Shown here: in pieces, positions 7,414 to 15,986 of the stretch | Layout of the letters: every line of letters starts with the position of its first letter | Position numbering within the stretch: position 1 is the stretch's first letter | Notes under the pieces: generated by a model | What the model saw: the letters and a program-made list of their open reading frames with translations, nothing else | Database searches by the model: none | What the model was told of the DNA's origin: nothing | Program-made: the position numbers and the translations under genes | From: Streptomyces caelestis | GTDB taxonomy: Bacteria; Actinomycetota; Actinomycetes; Streptomycetales; Streptomycetaceae | DNA length: 64,000 nucleotides | NCBI RefSeq assembly: GCF_001279005.1 | Contig: NZ_LGCN01000119.1 | Coordinates: forward strand, 62,001 to 126,000 | Direction of reading: 5' to 3'

Positions 7414-8712
7414 ATGGCGGGGCGGAACGGGCGCACGGTACGCGACCTCAGGCGGGCCAACCGCACGGCCGTGCTGCAACGGCTGTACTTCGACGGCCCG
7501 CTGAGCCGCTTCGAGCTCGGCCCCGCGACCGGGCTCAGTTCCGGCTCCGTGAGCAACGTCGTCGCCGACCTGGTCGCCGACGGCCTCGTGGAGGAGGCCG
7601 GCAGCGTCGACTCCGACGGCGGCCGGCCGCGCACCCTGCTGCGGGTGGCGCCGGCCAGCGGCCACATGATCGGCGTCGACGTGGGGGAGACCCGGGTCCG
7701 CGTCGAACTGTTCGACCTGACCCTCACCGAGCTCGCCCGCGCGCAGCGCCCGCTGGAGCCGCAGCGCTACGAGGTCGAGGTCATCGTCGACCACATCCGC
7801 TCCGGCGTCGCCGAGGTGCTCGCCGGCGCCGGCCTCGCCCCCGAGCGGCTGCTCGGCGTCGGCATCGGGGTCCCCGGCATCGTCGAGCACACCCCCGGCC
7901 GGGGCGCCGTCGTGCACGGCCAGACCATCGGCTGGGACGCCGTCCCCCTGGAGTCCCTGGTCCGCGCCGGGTCCCCGCTGCCCGAAACGGTGCCGTACTT
8001 CATCGACAACGGCGCCAGGACCCTCGGCCAGGCCGAGATGTGGTTCGGCGCCGGGCGCGGCGCCCGCAACGCCCTCGTCGTCCTCTTCGGCTCCGGCGTA
8101 GGCGCCTGCCTGGTCACGCCCGAGGTGGAACACGGCCGGGCGGTCGAATGGGGGCATCTGACCGTACGGGTCAGGGGGCGCCGCTGCCGCTGCGGTGCGC
8201 TCGGCTGCCTAGAGGCGTACGCGGGCGCCGAGTCGCTGCTCGCCCGGTGGCGCGAGGAGGGCGGCCGTGTGCCCGAGGGCCTCGGGCACACGGACGAGGA
8301 GACGGCGCTGACGACGATGCTCGCCGCCGCCTACCCGGCCGACGACGGCGCCCCCGACCTCGTCGCGCTCGCCGTGCTGGAGGAGACCGCCGAGTACCTG
8401 GGCGCGGGCCTGTCCGACCTGATCAACCTCTTCCAGCCCGAGCGCATCCTCATGGGCGGCTGGGCCGGCCTCCGGCTCGGCTCCCGCTTCCTGCCGTCCG
8501 TGCGCCGGCACGCCCTGTCGTACGCGCTGCGCCACCCGGCCGGGAAGGTGACGATCGAACTGGGCCGGCTCGGCCCCGACGCGGTCACCGTCGGCGCCGC
8601 GATCCTGCCGCTCGCCGATTTCTTCGCCCGCGGCGGCCGCCGCCCCGACCCGGACCCGCAGTCCCCGCCGCCCGCCTGGCACACGGCCCTCCGGGAACGC
8701 ACCCCGGGCTAG
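7414..8712 (+). CDS. ROK-family transcriptional regulator
   Basis: A 432-residue repressor of the NagC/XylR (ROK) type, which normally responds to a sugar or phosphosugar. The N-terminal winged helix-turn-helix covers about residues 10-70, and the ROK sugar-kinase fold follows. The zinc site is intact (GHLTVRVRGRRCRCGALGC, with C258, C260 and C265). The stretch that carries the catalytic base in ROK kinases (DNDANAA) here reads D198-N-G-A, so the aspartate stays but the motif is changed. ATG 7414 has GGAAGGAGC before it, preferred over the upstream in-frame ATG at 7378. No sugar operon is adjacent, so its target is unknown. Confidence 0.85.
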   Translation: MAGRNGRTVRDLRRANRTAVLQRLYFDGPLSRFELGPATGLSSGSVSNVVADLVADGLVEEAGSVDSDGGRPRTLLRVAPASGHMIGVDVGETRVRVELFDLTLTELARAQRPLEPQRYEVEVIVDHIRSGVAEVLAGAGLAPERLLGVGIGVPGIVEHTPGRGAVVHGQTIGWDAVPLESLVRAGSPLPETVPYFIDNGARTLGQAEMWFGAGRGARNALVVLFGSGVGACLVTPEVEHGRAVEWGHLTVRVRGRRCRCGALGCLEAYAGAESLLARWREEGGRVPEGLGHTDEETALTTMLAAAYPADDGAPDLVALAVLEETAEYLGAGLSDLINLFQPERILMGGWAGLRLGSRFLPSVRRHALSYALRHPAGKVTIELGRLGPDAVTVGAAILPLADFFARGGRRPDPDPQSPPPAWHTALRERTPG

Positions 8713-8835
8713 GAACGCCCGCACGAGGGTCCCGCGCGAGTCGGCCCGGCCTGGCACCGGGTCTCGCGGGAACGCGTCCGCGTCGGGGGCGACCCGGCCC
8801 GGACCGGCCGGAAGGCGCCGCCGACGCGAGCCGGC

Positions 8836-8878
8836 CCGGGCCGCACGGACGGACTCCGGGTCCGTCCGTGCGGCCCGG
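8836..8878. terminator. Bidirectional terminator hairpin
   Basis: A perfect 19-base stem (8836-8854 with 8860-8878) around a 5-base loop, lying between the ends of the ROK gene and the convergent 88-residue gene, whose stop codon begins one base after it. It can serve both strands. Confidence 0.8.
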
Positions 8879-9145
8879 TCAGGCGGAGGGTTCGTCCGGC
8901 ACCGGCTGCTGCGGGTTGCCGGACGCCGAGTGCGGGGCGCCCTTCCGGCCCGTGCCGGCCTCGTCCGTGTCGGGGACGTCGGACTCCGGCTCCTCCGGCT
9001 CGTCGGCCTCGTCCTCGCTCCTGCGCTCCGCGGCGCCCGGCGCGACCTCCCAGGGGTCCTCGCCGGCGCCTGCCTGCTGGTCCGGCAGGTCACGGGGAAC
9101 ACCCGCGCCGTTCTCGCCGGGTCCTTCGAGGCGGTGGTCGGTCAC
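8879..9145 (-). CDS. Small acidic hypothetical protein
   Basis: An 88-residue protein that is strongly acidic, rich in G, P, E and D, and without hydrophobic segments, so it is probably disordered. The GTG at 9145 has GGGAGAG seven bases upstream, and a strong terminator follows the stop at once, which together support a real gene. No known domain was recognised. It lies between the ROK regulator (convergent) and the epimerase gene (same strand, upstream). Confidence 0.6.
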   Translation of the reverse strand: MTDHRLEGPGENGAGVPRDLPDQQAGAGEDPWEVAPGAAERRSEDEADEPEEPESDVPDTDEAGTGRKGAPHSASGNPQQPVPDEPSA

Positions 9146-9213
9146 GGCACTCTCCCTTCGTTCGTGCGCTGACCCTCGCGGATACCTCCGCGAGGGCCGG
9201 TGAAACCCGGTGC

Positions 9214-10245
9214 TCAGCCGACCTTGCGGCCCCGCATCGGTTCCGTGTCCTCCCCGGCGCCCTGCTCCATGCCCAGCAGGAACTCCTCCACCACCCGGGT
9301 CGCCGTGTGCTCCGGCCGCCAGCCGAGTTCCACGCGCGCACGCGTGCAGTCCATCAGCGGAAGCCTCAGCACGGCGTCGAACAGATGCGGCGAGGCGGGC
9401 AGCAGACGCAGCCCCCAGGCGGCGGCGACCGCCGAGCGGGCGGCGGTGCGCGGCAGCCGTACCCGGCGCGTCCCGAGCATCTCCCCGAGCAGTTCCGCGT
9501 CGACCGTCGGCTCCGCGGCGAGGTTGAAGGCGCCCCGCGCCTCGGCGGACAGCACGGCCAGACGGTAGGCGTGGGCCGCGTCGTCGGTGTGCAGCGCCTG
9601 CACCCGCAGCCCCGGGACGTCCGGGAGGACGGGCAGCAGCTCGGGCCGCGCCAGCTGACCCGGCAGGAAGCGGCCGCCGAAGATGCGGCGCTGCTCGCTC
9701 GCCGACTCCCGCTTGAAGAGGAACGCGGGCCGCATCCGTACCACCCGCGTCCCCGGGTGATCACGCTCGAACGTGTCCAGGGCCCGCTCCAGGTACGCCT
9801 TCTCCCGGCAGTACGCGGCGTCCGGCCAGCCGTGCGTGGGCCACGACTCGTCCACCGCGCGGTCCTTCGGGCCCGGCGAGTACGCCCCGACCGACGAGGC
9901 GTGCACCAGCGCGGGCACCCCCGCCTCGGCCACCGCGTCGAACACCCGCATGCCGCCGAGCACATTGGTGCGCCAGGTGCTCGCCGGATCGTGCGTCGGC
10001 TGGAACGCCCACGCCAGATGGATCACCGCGTCCGCGCCGGTGAACTCGCCGACGAGATCGGACCGGTCCGAGGCCAGGTCCACCGCCGACCACTCGGTCT
10101 TCGGGAGCGACAGGTCGGGGATCCGCCGCGCCAGGCCCCGTACGGAGCCGACCTCCGGTTCCTGCGAGAGGACCCGCACCACGCTGGTCCCGACATTGCC
10201 GGTGGCGCCCGTGACGACGATCCTCCTGCCCGCTGCGCTGCTCAC
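9214..10245 (-). CDS. NAD(P)-dependent epimerase/dehydratase (extended SDR)
   Basis: A 343-residue extended short-chain dehydrogenase-type protein acting on nucleotide sugars or related substrates. The dinucleotide-binding TGATGNVGTS is near residue 10 and the YxxxK active-site motif appears as YCREK. The C-terminal half is variable. The GTG at 10245 was chosen because GAGCGGGAAG lies just upstream; a longer frame to 10527 has no such support. A 20-base palindrome sits 20 bases upstream of the start. The family is clear; the substrate is not. Confidence 0.82.
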   Translation of the reverse strand: MSSAAGRRIVVTGATGNVGTSVVRVLSQEPEVGSVRGLARRIPDLSLPKTEWSAVDLASDRSDLVGEFTGADAVIHLAWAFQPTHDPASTWRTNVLGGMRVFDAVAEAGVPALVHASSVGAYSPGPKDRAVDESWPTHGWPDAAYCREKAYLERALDTFERDHPGTRVVRMRPAFLFKRESASEQRRIFGGRFLPGQLARPELLPVLPDVPGLRVQALHTDDAAHAYRLAVLSAEARGAFNLAAEPTVDAELLGEMLGTRRVRLPRTAARSAVAAAWGLRLLPASPHLFDAVLRLPLMDCTRARVELGWRPEHTATRVVEEFLLGMEQGAGEDTEPMRGRKVG

Positions 10246-10264
10246 CTTCCCGCTCCTCTCGGCC

Positions 10265-10284
10265 GCCCGTTCCGCGGAACGGGC
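10265..10284. promoter_or_regulatory. 20-base palindrome upstream of the epimerase gene
   Basis: A perfect palindrome with half-site GCCCGTTCCG, centred 29-30 bases upstream of the epimerase GTG. Its position suits an operator overlapping the promoter or leader. The regulator is unknown. Confidence 0.45.
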
Positions 10285-10361
10285 CGAGTACCCCTCGGGC
10301 GGGGGCGTGCACGCCCGTCGGACGTGCCGGAGCGGGCGACGCCGGGCGACGGCAAGGGAAA

Positions 10362-10395
10362 GCCCCGACCGCGACGGGGGAATCACGGCCGGGGC
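10362..10395 (-). terminator. Terminator after the second FUSC gene
   Basis: Stem 10362-10371 with 10386-10395 (ten pairs including one G-U), followed on the minus strand by TTTCCC. The loop and arms are nearly the same as the hairpin at 24787-24817, suggesting a recurring terminator cassette. Confidence 0.6.
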
Positions 10396-10581
10396 GGCTC
10401 GATGTGGGCACGGACGGCGGTCGCCTCTCGGCGAAAGGCTCCACAGGGCTTCAGCCGAACGATCGTCCCTGTGGGCGGATGGTGAGGCCCGGGGACACTG
10501 TCCCGTCCGCACCCACGGTCGGTTCAACGGAGAACCGCCCCCGGGTGTTCCGCGTCCGGCCGCTCGGGGGCGTGACGTGTG

Positions 10582-11796
10582 TCACCGGACCCGGGCGCCG
10601 CCGTCGAGCTCGGCCCAGAGGTTCTCGGCCTGGAGCACCAGCGTGCCCAGGACGGCCGTCCGCGCGGCGCCCCGTCCGGCCTGTTCGCGCAGCCCGTCCT
10701 GGAGCTTCTCGTGCAGCTCCCGCATCACCGCCCCGGTCCGTTCGTCCAGAAAGGCGTCCGTGCGCGTGCCGCCCTCCAGCAGCCGGTCGGCCTCCGCGTG
10801 GCAGGCGTCGCCGATCAGCTCCAGCAGTTCCGCGTAGGAGCCCAGTACCACGGCGTCCGGCGCGGCGGGCGTACGGTCCTCGTCGGCGGCCACCGCGAGC
10901 GTGCGGGTCAGCGCCGTGACATGTCCGGTGACGCGGCTGAACCGCTCGTCCTCGTCCTCCGGCGGCAGCGCCTCCGTCGGCGCCCGGTGCAGGGAGCGCA
11001 GGACGCCCGAGGTCAGCCGCAGGCTCTCCCTGCTCCAGCCGCGGGCCGAGCGCAGCGCCTCCAGACGGTCCTGCAGCCGCGCCGCGGCGCCGAGCCGGCC
11101 CGCGGCGGTCTGCGCGTCCCATTCGTCCCCGCGCAGATCCCCGGCGACGGCGTGCAGCACGTCACCCGCCTCGCGGGCGAGCGCCGCCAGGTTCTCCCGT
11201 ACGTCCCGCAGATGGACCGGCGGCAGGATCAGCGCGTTGACGGCGATGCCGATGACCGCGCCGAGCGCCGCCTGCCCCAGCCGGTGCCCGACGGCGATCG
11301 TGCTCACCGTTCCCGTGGCGATCGTGAAGACGGCCGTGGTGGCGGCGTAGATGCCCTGGTCGCCGAAGCGCGGCCAGTTCGACAGCAGCACCAGCACCGG
11401 CAGGGACAGCGCCAGGGCGCCCGTGGTGTCGTCGGTGACCGCCTGCGCCCCCGACGCCACGAGGGCTCCCACGCAGATCGCCGTGAACTGCCGCGCCCCC
11501 TGCACCAGCGAACTGAAGACGGTGGCCTGCACCAGGACCAGCGCCACCCAGGGCGCCATCAGCGCCATCGGGTCGTCGAGCCACACCTGCGCCAGCAGCC
11601 AGGCCAGCAGCGCCGCCCCGGCGGCCTTCAGCGACTGGACGAGCAGGTCACGCTCCCGCCCGGGCCCCCGCCACACGGCCCGCGCCGCCCGGCCGACGGA
11701 CCGCGCGTCCCAGCGCACGGCCTCCCGCACCCGCGCCACCGGAGCCGACCGCCCCACGGCGTCACCCTGCCCGCTCTCTTCTCGCACACATGACAT
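10582..11796 (-). CDS. FUSC-family membrane protein
   Basis: A 404-residue inner-membrane protein with a basic N-terminus, a hydrophobic block at about residues 55-200 (for example AALLAWLLAQVWL and TTAVFTIATGTVSTIAVG) and a long helical, charged cytoplasmic half. This matches the FUSC/ArAE exporter family. It is a distant homologue of the protein at 4377-5612. The ATG at 11796 is the likely start. The substrate is unknown. Confidence 0.78.
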   Translation of the reverse strand: MSCVREESGQGDAVGRSAPVARVREAVRWDARSVGRAARAVWRGPGRERDLLVQSLKAAGAALLAWLLAQVWLDDPMALMAPWVALVLVQATVFSSLVQGARQFTAICVGALVASGAQAVTDDTTGALALSLPVLVLLSNWPRFGDQGIYAATTAVFTIATGTVSTIAVGHRLGQAALGAVIGIAVNALILPPVHLRDVRENLAALAREAGDVLHAVAGDLRGDEWDAQTAAGRLGAAARLQDRLEALRSARGWSRESLRLTSGVLRSLHRAPTEALPPEDEDERFSRVTGHVTALTRTLAVAADEDRTPAAPDAVVLGSYAELLELIGDACHAEADRLLEGGTRTDAFLDERTGAVMRELHEKLQDGLREQAGRGAARTAVLGTLVLQAENLWAELDGGARVR

Positions 11797-11826
11797 GCCC
11801 CGCGGGTATCCCGGCCCCGGGGGATC

Positions 11827-12483
11827 TCATGCCAGGGGACCGTCCGACAGCGACGCCAGGAGGTGCGCCGGGTCGTCGTAGACCGCTTCCGCGCCGGCCT
11901 CCTCCAGGTCGGCGCGCGGAATGCCGCCGCACAGCACGCCCACGCAGCGCACACCGGCACGGCTGCCGGCCCGCATGTCCCACACCGTGTCACCGACGAA
12001 CACCGCCCGCTCCGCGGGCACCCCGGCCAGTTCCAGGGCGTGCTCGACGGGTTCCGGCGCGGGTTTGCCCTCCGTCACGTCGTCGGCGCTCGCCGTCGCG
12101 GCGATCGCCTCGTCCGCGTCGATCGCCCGGCGCAGCGCGCTCAGCTCGGCGCCGCCCGCCGAGGTGGCGAGCACCACCGTCCAGCCGTCCCGGTGCAGCC
12201 GCTTCAGCAGCCGGCCGGCGTCCGGCAGCGCGGGCAGCCGGTCGAAGTACTGCCCGTACAGCGCCTTGTGCGCCGCGCTCAGCTCCTCGTCGCGGCCGGT
12301 GTCCCGGTCCTCGCCCAGCAGGTGGGCGACCAGGTCCGGGGAGGCCAGCCCCACGGCCCGGTGGACGGCGTGCATCGGAACCCGGTGGCCCGCCTGTCGC
12401 AGGGCCTCCCACCAGGCGATCACATGCAGGTGGTTGGTGTCGACCAGAGTGCCGTCGACGTCGAACACGGCCGCCCGTTCCAT
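11827..12483 (-). CDS. HAD-superfamily hydrolase, beta-phosphoglucomutase/phosphatase type
   Basis: A 218-residue cytosolic hydrolase of the haloacid dehalogenase superfamily with an alpha-helical cap after motif I. Motif I is FDVDGTLVD (nucleophile D8, general acid D10), motif II is in VLATSAGG, motif III is the lysine of EGKPAPEP and motif IV is GDTVWDM. The start at 12483 has AGAAGGGA upstream. It likely dephosphorylates a small phosphate ester. It is divergent from the SDR gene across a 315-base gap. Confidence 0.85.
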   Translation of the reverse strand: MERAAVFDVDGTLVDTNHLHVIAWWEALRQAGHRVPMHAVHRAVGLASPDLVAHLLGEDRDTGRDEELSAAHKALYGQYFDRLPALPDAGRLLKRLHRDGWTVVLATSAGGAELSALRRAIDADEAIAATASADDVTEGKPAPEPVEHALELAGVPAERAVFVGDTVWDMRAGSRAGVRCVGVLCGGIPRADLEEAGAEAVYDDPAHLLASLSDGPLA

Positions 12484-12798
12484 ACGCGGTCCCTTCTCGT
12501 CCTCTCGCGGGCGGTACGGGTACCACCTCGGCCGCCCGCCACTCCGGAGGACACCGTTCGCACCGCCCGGCCCGGCCGCGGACCGGGCGGCGGCCGTCCG
12601 GCCCGGCCGCCGCCCTCCAGGACGGCGCCGGTCCCCGCGCACGCCGCGAACCCCTCGTCCGGGCCGAACCGCGGTCGCCGGCCGGATCCGGGAGCGTGCG
12701 GGCCGCGGTACGGCCGCACGGCGGACGCGGGGATTGGCCCGCACGCGTGCGGGTACTGCGATGCCTCGCACCCGACCGTCGGCGACCAGGAGGCCCGC
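12484..12798. other. 315-base divergent promoter region
   Basis: Lies between the divergent HAD and SDR genes and should hold both promoters. The only clear structure is the 16-base palindrome at 12738-12753 on the SDR side. Confidence 0.5.
12738..12753. promoter_or_regulatory. 16-base palindrome upstream of the SDR gene
   Basis: CCCGCACGCGTGCGGG is a perfect palindrome ending 45 bases before the SDR ATG, a suitable place for an operator. No regulator gene is adjacent. Confidence 0.45.
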
Positions 12799-13608
12799 AT
12801 GTCCGTCCCCACCACTCCGAGCGGCAGGGTCGCCGTGATCACCGGCGCGGACTCCGGGATCGGCCGGGCCACCGCCGTACGCCTGGCCGCCGCGGGCATG
12901 GACGTGGGCATCACCTGGCACAGCGACCGCGAGGGCGCCGAGCGGACGGCGCGGGAGTGCCGGGCGCACGGGCGGCGGGCCGAGGTGGCGCCGCTGGACC
13001 TCACCCGGCTGCCCGCCGCCGCGGACACCGTCGACGAGCTGTGCGAGCGCCTGGGCCGCGTCGACGTCCTGGTCAACAACGCCGGTACGGGCACGATGAC
13101 GCCCTTCCTCGACCTGGAGCCGTCGACGGTGCGCGAGGTCCTCGACGTCGATCTGATCGGCCCGTTCCTGTGCGGGCAGAAGGCGGCGCGGCACATGATC
13201 CGGCAGGGCGACGGGGGCCGCATCGTCAACGTGACGTCCGTGCACGAGCACCAGCCCCGTGTGGGCGCCGCGCCGTACTGCGCCGCCAAGGGCGGTCTCG
13301 GGCTGCTCACCCAGGTGATGGCGCTGGAGCTCGCCGAGCACGGCATCACCGTCAACGCGGTCGCCCCCGGTGAGATCGCCACGCCCATGACCGGCCAGGA
13401 GGACACCGACCCGCACACCGAGAGCCGCCCGGGCATTCCCCTGGGACGTCCCGGCGACGCCCGGGAGGTCGCCGCGGTCATCGCCTTCCTCGCCGGGCCC
13501 GAGGCCTCGTACGTCACCGGCGCCTCCTGGAGCGTGGACGGCGGAATGCTCCGGATGGGACCGCAGGCCGGGTCGCACCTGACGGGCGACGACTGGCGGC
13601 GGCCCTGA
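12799..13608 (+). CDS. SDR-family oxidoreductase
   Basis: Classical short-chain dehydrogenase/reductase of 269 residues. It shows the cofactor motif TGADSGIG (15-22), NNAG, the catalytic serine S147 and YxxxK at Y160/K164 (YCAAK), and a typical C-terminal VDGGM. ATG 12799 is preceded by CAGGAGG. The last 15 or so residues extend past the usual end. The substrate is unknown. Confidence 0.9.
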   Translation: MSVPTTPSGRVAVITGADSGIGRATAVRLAAAGMDVGITWHSDREGAERTARECRAHGRRAEVAPLDLTRLPAAADTVDELCERLGRVDVLVNNAGTGTMTPFLDLEPSTVREVLDVDLIGPFLCGQKAARHMIRQGDGGRIVNVTSVHEHQPRVGAAPYCAAKGGLGLLTQVMALELAEHGITVNAVAPGEIATPMTGQEDTDPHTESRPGIPLGRPGDAREVAAVIAFLAGPEASYVTGASWSVDGGMLRMGPQAGSHLTGDDWRRP

Positions 13609-13650
13609 GCGGCGGCGCGCCCGCACGCCGCGTTCGCACCGTTCGCGCTC

Positions 13651-13656
13651 TACCCT
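13651..13656 (+). promoter_or_regulatory. Candidate -10 box of a leaderless promoter
   Basis: TACCCT fits TAnnnT and ends six bases before the ATG at 13663, which has no good ribosome-binding site. The same spacing is seen before 1346 and 36561. Confidence 0.3.
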
Positions 13657-13662
13657 CGAGAC

Positions 13663-13926
13663 ATGACCGAAAGCGCGAGCCCGTACATGTCGCACCCGCG
13701 GATCGTGGTGCTCGGGGTACAGCCCGGGACTCCGCCGTTCCGGATCGTGGAGATCGACGGACAGGTGGTCGGCGAGGCGAAGACCGTCACCGACGTGCTG
13801 CACGCCGCCGCCTCGTTCGGGATCACCGTCCACGACCTGGACGACCCGGACGTGGTCCGCTGGGTGGGCGGCGACAAGTTCACCTGGACCCTGCGCGGGG
13901 CCCCGCGCGCGAGCGAGCGACCCTGA
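13663..13926 (+). CDS. Small conserved-looking hypothetical protein
   Basis: An 87-residue protein with a well-formed alternating pattern (RIVVLGVQPGTPPFRIVEIDG) and high third-position G/C, so it is very likely real. No domain is recognised. The start is ATG 13663, probably leaderless; ATG 13687 is an alternative. It converges on the VanZ-like gene with a strong terminator between them. Confidence 0.65.
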   Translation: MTESASPYMSHPRIVVLGVQPGTPPFRIVEIDGQVVGEAKTVTDVLHAAASFGITVHDLDDPDVVRWVGGDKFTWTLRGAPRASERP

Positions 13927-13939
13927 CCACGAAAGCCCG

Positions 13940-13962
13940 CCCCCGGGGCCGGGCCCCGGGGG
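13940..13962. terminator. Bidirectional terminator hairpin
   Basis: A perfect 10-base stem (13940-13949 with 13953-13962) with a CGG loop between the convergent small gene and VanZ-like gene. An outer pair, CTGACC at 13923-13928 and GGTCAG at 13961-13966, could form an alternative fold. Confidence 0.75.
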
Positions 13963-14511
13963 TCAGGCCTTCGGTCGGCGCGCGTGCACGGCCCGGCTCA
14001 GGCGGCGGCCCAGGAGCAGGTAACCGAGCAGCGCCCCGCCGGTGTTCAGGATGACGTCGTCGATGTCGAAGGCGCGTCCGGTCACCAGGGTGCCCTGCGC
14101 CAACTCCACCAGCAGCATCACGACGGCCGTCAGCACCAGCACCCGCAGGAATCCGCGCGTGCGCGGTGCGACGACCGGCGCGAGCACGCCGAAGGGCACG
14201 CCGAGCAGGATGTTCCCGCCGATCTGACGCACGGCGTCCCGCAGCGCGGGCTGGTCCAGATAGGCCCTCAGCGAGCGGCCCGGGTGCAGATTGGTGTGGG
14301 TCAGCGCCTCCGAGGCGGGGGAGGGGTACAGGGTGAGCCGGGCCAGGACCGCGGCGAAGGCGACCATGAACACGAAGGCGCACAGCATCGCCAGCAACCG
14401 CGGGAGCAACGGCAGCGGGCGCCGCTCCGGACCGCCCTCCGCGGTGCCGTGCGCGGACGGTCGCGGACGCCGTCGGAGCAGGGAGCGCGGATGCGGGACG
14501 GCGCGGGCCAT
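13963..14511 (-). CDS. VanZ-like membrane protein
   Basis: A 182-residue membrane protein of the VanZ family, with a basic N-terminus and four or five hydrophobic segments, including LLAMLCAFVFMVAFAAVL and the family signature around NILLGVPFGVLAP and DIDDVILNTGGALLGYLL. VanZ in enterococci gives low-level teicoplanin resistance; most chromosomal homologues have no proven role. ATG 14511 is the likely start. Confidence 0.82.
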   Translation of the reverse strand: MARAVPHPRSLLRRRPRPSAHGTAEGGPERRPLPLLPRLLAMLCAFVFMVAFAAVLARLTLYPSPASEALTHTNLHPGRSLRAYLDQPALRDAVRQIGGNILLGVPFGVLAPVVAPRTRGFLRVLVLTAVVMLLVELAQGTLVTGRAFDIDDVILNTGGALLGYLLLGRRLSRAVHARRPKA

Positions 14512-14570
14512 GATGTCCTCCAGTCGTCAACTTCCTTGTGTGGTACGCCTGTTACCCCCGGCCGTGCGGG

Positions 14571-15233
14571 TCAGTCGCCGTAGCTGACCCGCACCTCCTC
14601 GAAGCCCAGGGAGCGCAGCAGTCCTTCGAGCATCTCCGTGGTGTTGGTCTCGGCCCGGGCGGTGAGGCCGCTCTCCTTCGCCGCGTCGCCGATGTGCCGT
14701 ACGGCGAGCTTCTGCACGGCCTGTTCGCTGTTGGGGTTGTCCGAGAAGAGGTCGCCGAGCCGGTCGAGCAGCCCGCGCTGCTTGGACACGGCGTAGGAGC
14801 GCTCGGGGTCCAGGGCGGGCTTGCCCAGACGGGCGTGGGGCAGCCGCAGCGTGGCGGACGTGCGGTCCTCGTCGACCCGTACGTCGTCCTCGTCCAGCTT
14901 CCCGAGGTCGACGTAGGCGTCCACGGTGCCCGCGCCCACGTACAGCGTGCGGCTGCCGCGGACGGCGTCCGGCAGGAACTTCGCGTCCTTCTCCAGGTCC
15001 ACCACCACCTGGAAGTTGCCCGAGGCGGCGTCGTAACGGCTGATGTCCTGGATGGACTCCAGCAGCACGGGCCCGGAGCGGTCCTCGGTCTCCGTGCCGA
15101 ACAGGTCCTTCAGGCCCGGCAACAGGCTCAGCCGGATCCCGGCGAACAGCACGACGAGCAGCAGCACCACCGCGCCGAGCGCCTTCACCCATCCGGGTAC
15201 GCGTGCGATCGGTCTCTTCACGGGAGTCGTCAT
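14571..15233 (-). CDS. DUF4230 domain membrane-anchored protein
   Basis: A 220-residue protein with one N-terminal membrane anchor (ALGAVVLLLVVLFAGIRL, about residues 18-36) and an extracytoplasmic DUF4230 domain over the rest. The start at 15233 has GGAAGGAGG upstream, an excellent ribosome-binding site. The family has no known function. It lies between the VanZ-like gene and the STAS gene on the same strand. Confidence 0.82.
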   Translation of the reverse strand: MTTPVKRPIARVPGWVKALGAVVLLLVVLFAGIRLSLLPGLKDLFGTETEDRSGPVLLESIQDISRYDAASGNFQVVVDLEKDAKFLPDAVRGSRTLYVGAGTVDAYVDLGKLDEDDVRVDEDRTSATLRLPHARLGKPALDPERSYAVSKQRGLLDRLGDLFSDNPNSEQAVQKLAVRHIGDAAKESGLTARAETNTTEMLEGLLRSLGFEEVRVSYGD

Positions 15234-15361
15234 GGTGACGGCCCTCCTTCCTCCTGACCGGATTCCCCTCAGTTCCCCGGGCAGACAGGGAAGCCGGGAC
15301 GGACGACCGCACCGGAAGCACGGAGGGGCGCACGGCGGACGCCGGGCCGTGAAGCCGTCGG

Positions 15362-15811
15362 TCAGAGCGGGCCGGAGGCGCCCTCTGGATGTTCCAGTGC
15401 CGCGTCCAGGGTCGGCCACGGCGGCAGCAGACGGGACGTGCCGGTGATCCGCAGCATGCGCAGGGTCAGCGGGTGGGCGCACACGAGGCGGAGCCGGCCG
15501 GGGCCGTCCGCGATCCGCTGCCGGGCCCGGTACAGCAGGCGCAGCCCGGAGAGGTCGAAGAACTCGACGTGGGTCAGGTCGATCACGATCCGGGCGCCCG
15601 GTTCGGCGGTCGCCATGTCCAGATGCGGGACGATCTCCGCGGCCGCGGCGATGTCGATCTCGCCGCGGAGCTCCAGCACCGTGTGCCCCCGGTCGTGGCG
15701 GACGCGCAGATGCCGGGTCAGCGGTGCAGGTTCGTACCGCACGACGCCCTCGCCTCCAGCCTGCTTTGTGCAACGGGGGAGTGGATCGGCCCCAACACCG
15801 TTCCACACCAT
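15362..15811 (-). CDS. STAS-domain anti-anti-sigma factor
   Basis: Anti-sigma factor antagonist of the SpoIIAA/RsbV type, 149 residues with the STAS domain from about residue 35. The phosphorylatable serine lies in the conserved loop FFDLSGLRLL after the strand RIVIDLTHVE. Such proteins bind a kinase-type anti-sigma factor when dephosphorylated and so free the sigma factor. The start at 15811 has GAAGG upstream. Three SpoIIE-type phosphatases in this window could act on proteins of this kind, but no pairing is shown. It is divergent from the conservon. Confidence 0.82.
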   Translation of the reverse strand: MVWNGVGADPLPRCTKQAGGEGVVRYEPAPLTRHLRVRHDRGHTVLELRGEIDIAAAAEIVPHLDMATAEPGARIVIDLTHVEFFDLSGLRLLYRARQRIADGPGRLRLVCAHPLTLRMLRITGTSRLLPPWPTLDAALEHPEGASGPL

Positions 15812-15852
15812 GGAACTTACCTTCGGTCGAGTGCATTTGAGCATGTTCGATT

Positions 15853-15862
15853 GACATATGTC
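15853..15862. promoter_or_regulatory. Palindrome between the STAS gene and the conservon
   Basis: GACATATGTC is a perfect 10-base palindrome in a relatively A/T-rich stretch between the divergent STAS and cvn transcription units. It is a possible operator, weakly supported. Confidence 0.25.
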
Positions 15863-15957
15863 TTCGCATTGCGACCGAGTTTTTTCGAACCGGTCGGCCG
15901 GCCCCGGAAGGCGCCGCCGGAGCGTGACGGAACCCTCACTTCGGGCAGCGGCGGAAG

Positions 15958-15986
15958 TTGATCCACAGGGGTGCCGACCCGATAAG
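15958..15986 (+). promoter_or_regulatory. Candidate housekeeping promoter of the conservon
   Basis: TTGATC (15958-15963), a 17-base spacer and GATAAG (15981-15986) resemble a sigma-70/HrdB promoter. It would give a leader of roughly 110 bases before the cvnA ATG at 16107. Confidence 0.4.

Larger units (their letters stand above)
10246..10581. other. 336-base intergenic region
   Basis: Lies between the FUSC gene end (10582) and the epimerase start (10245), both on the minus strand. It contains a terminator-like hairpin at 10362-10395 and a palindrome at 10265-10284. No coding sequence is convincing. Confidence 0.6.

Noticed and set aside
15851..15880. TTGACA at 15851-15856 as a strong conservon promoter
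   Set aside because: No acceptable -10 box lies 16-19 bases downstream; the TTGATC/GATAAG pair at 15958-15986 fits better.
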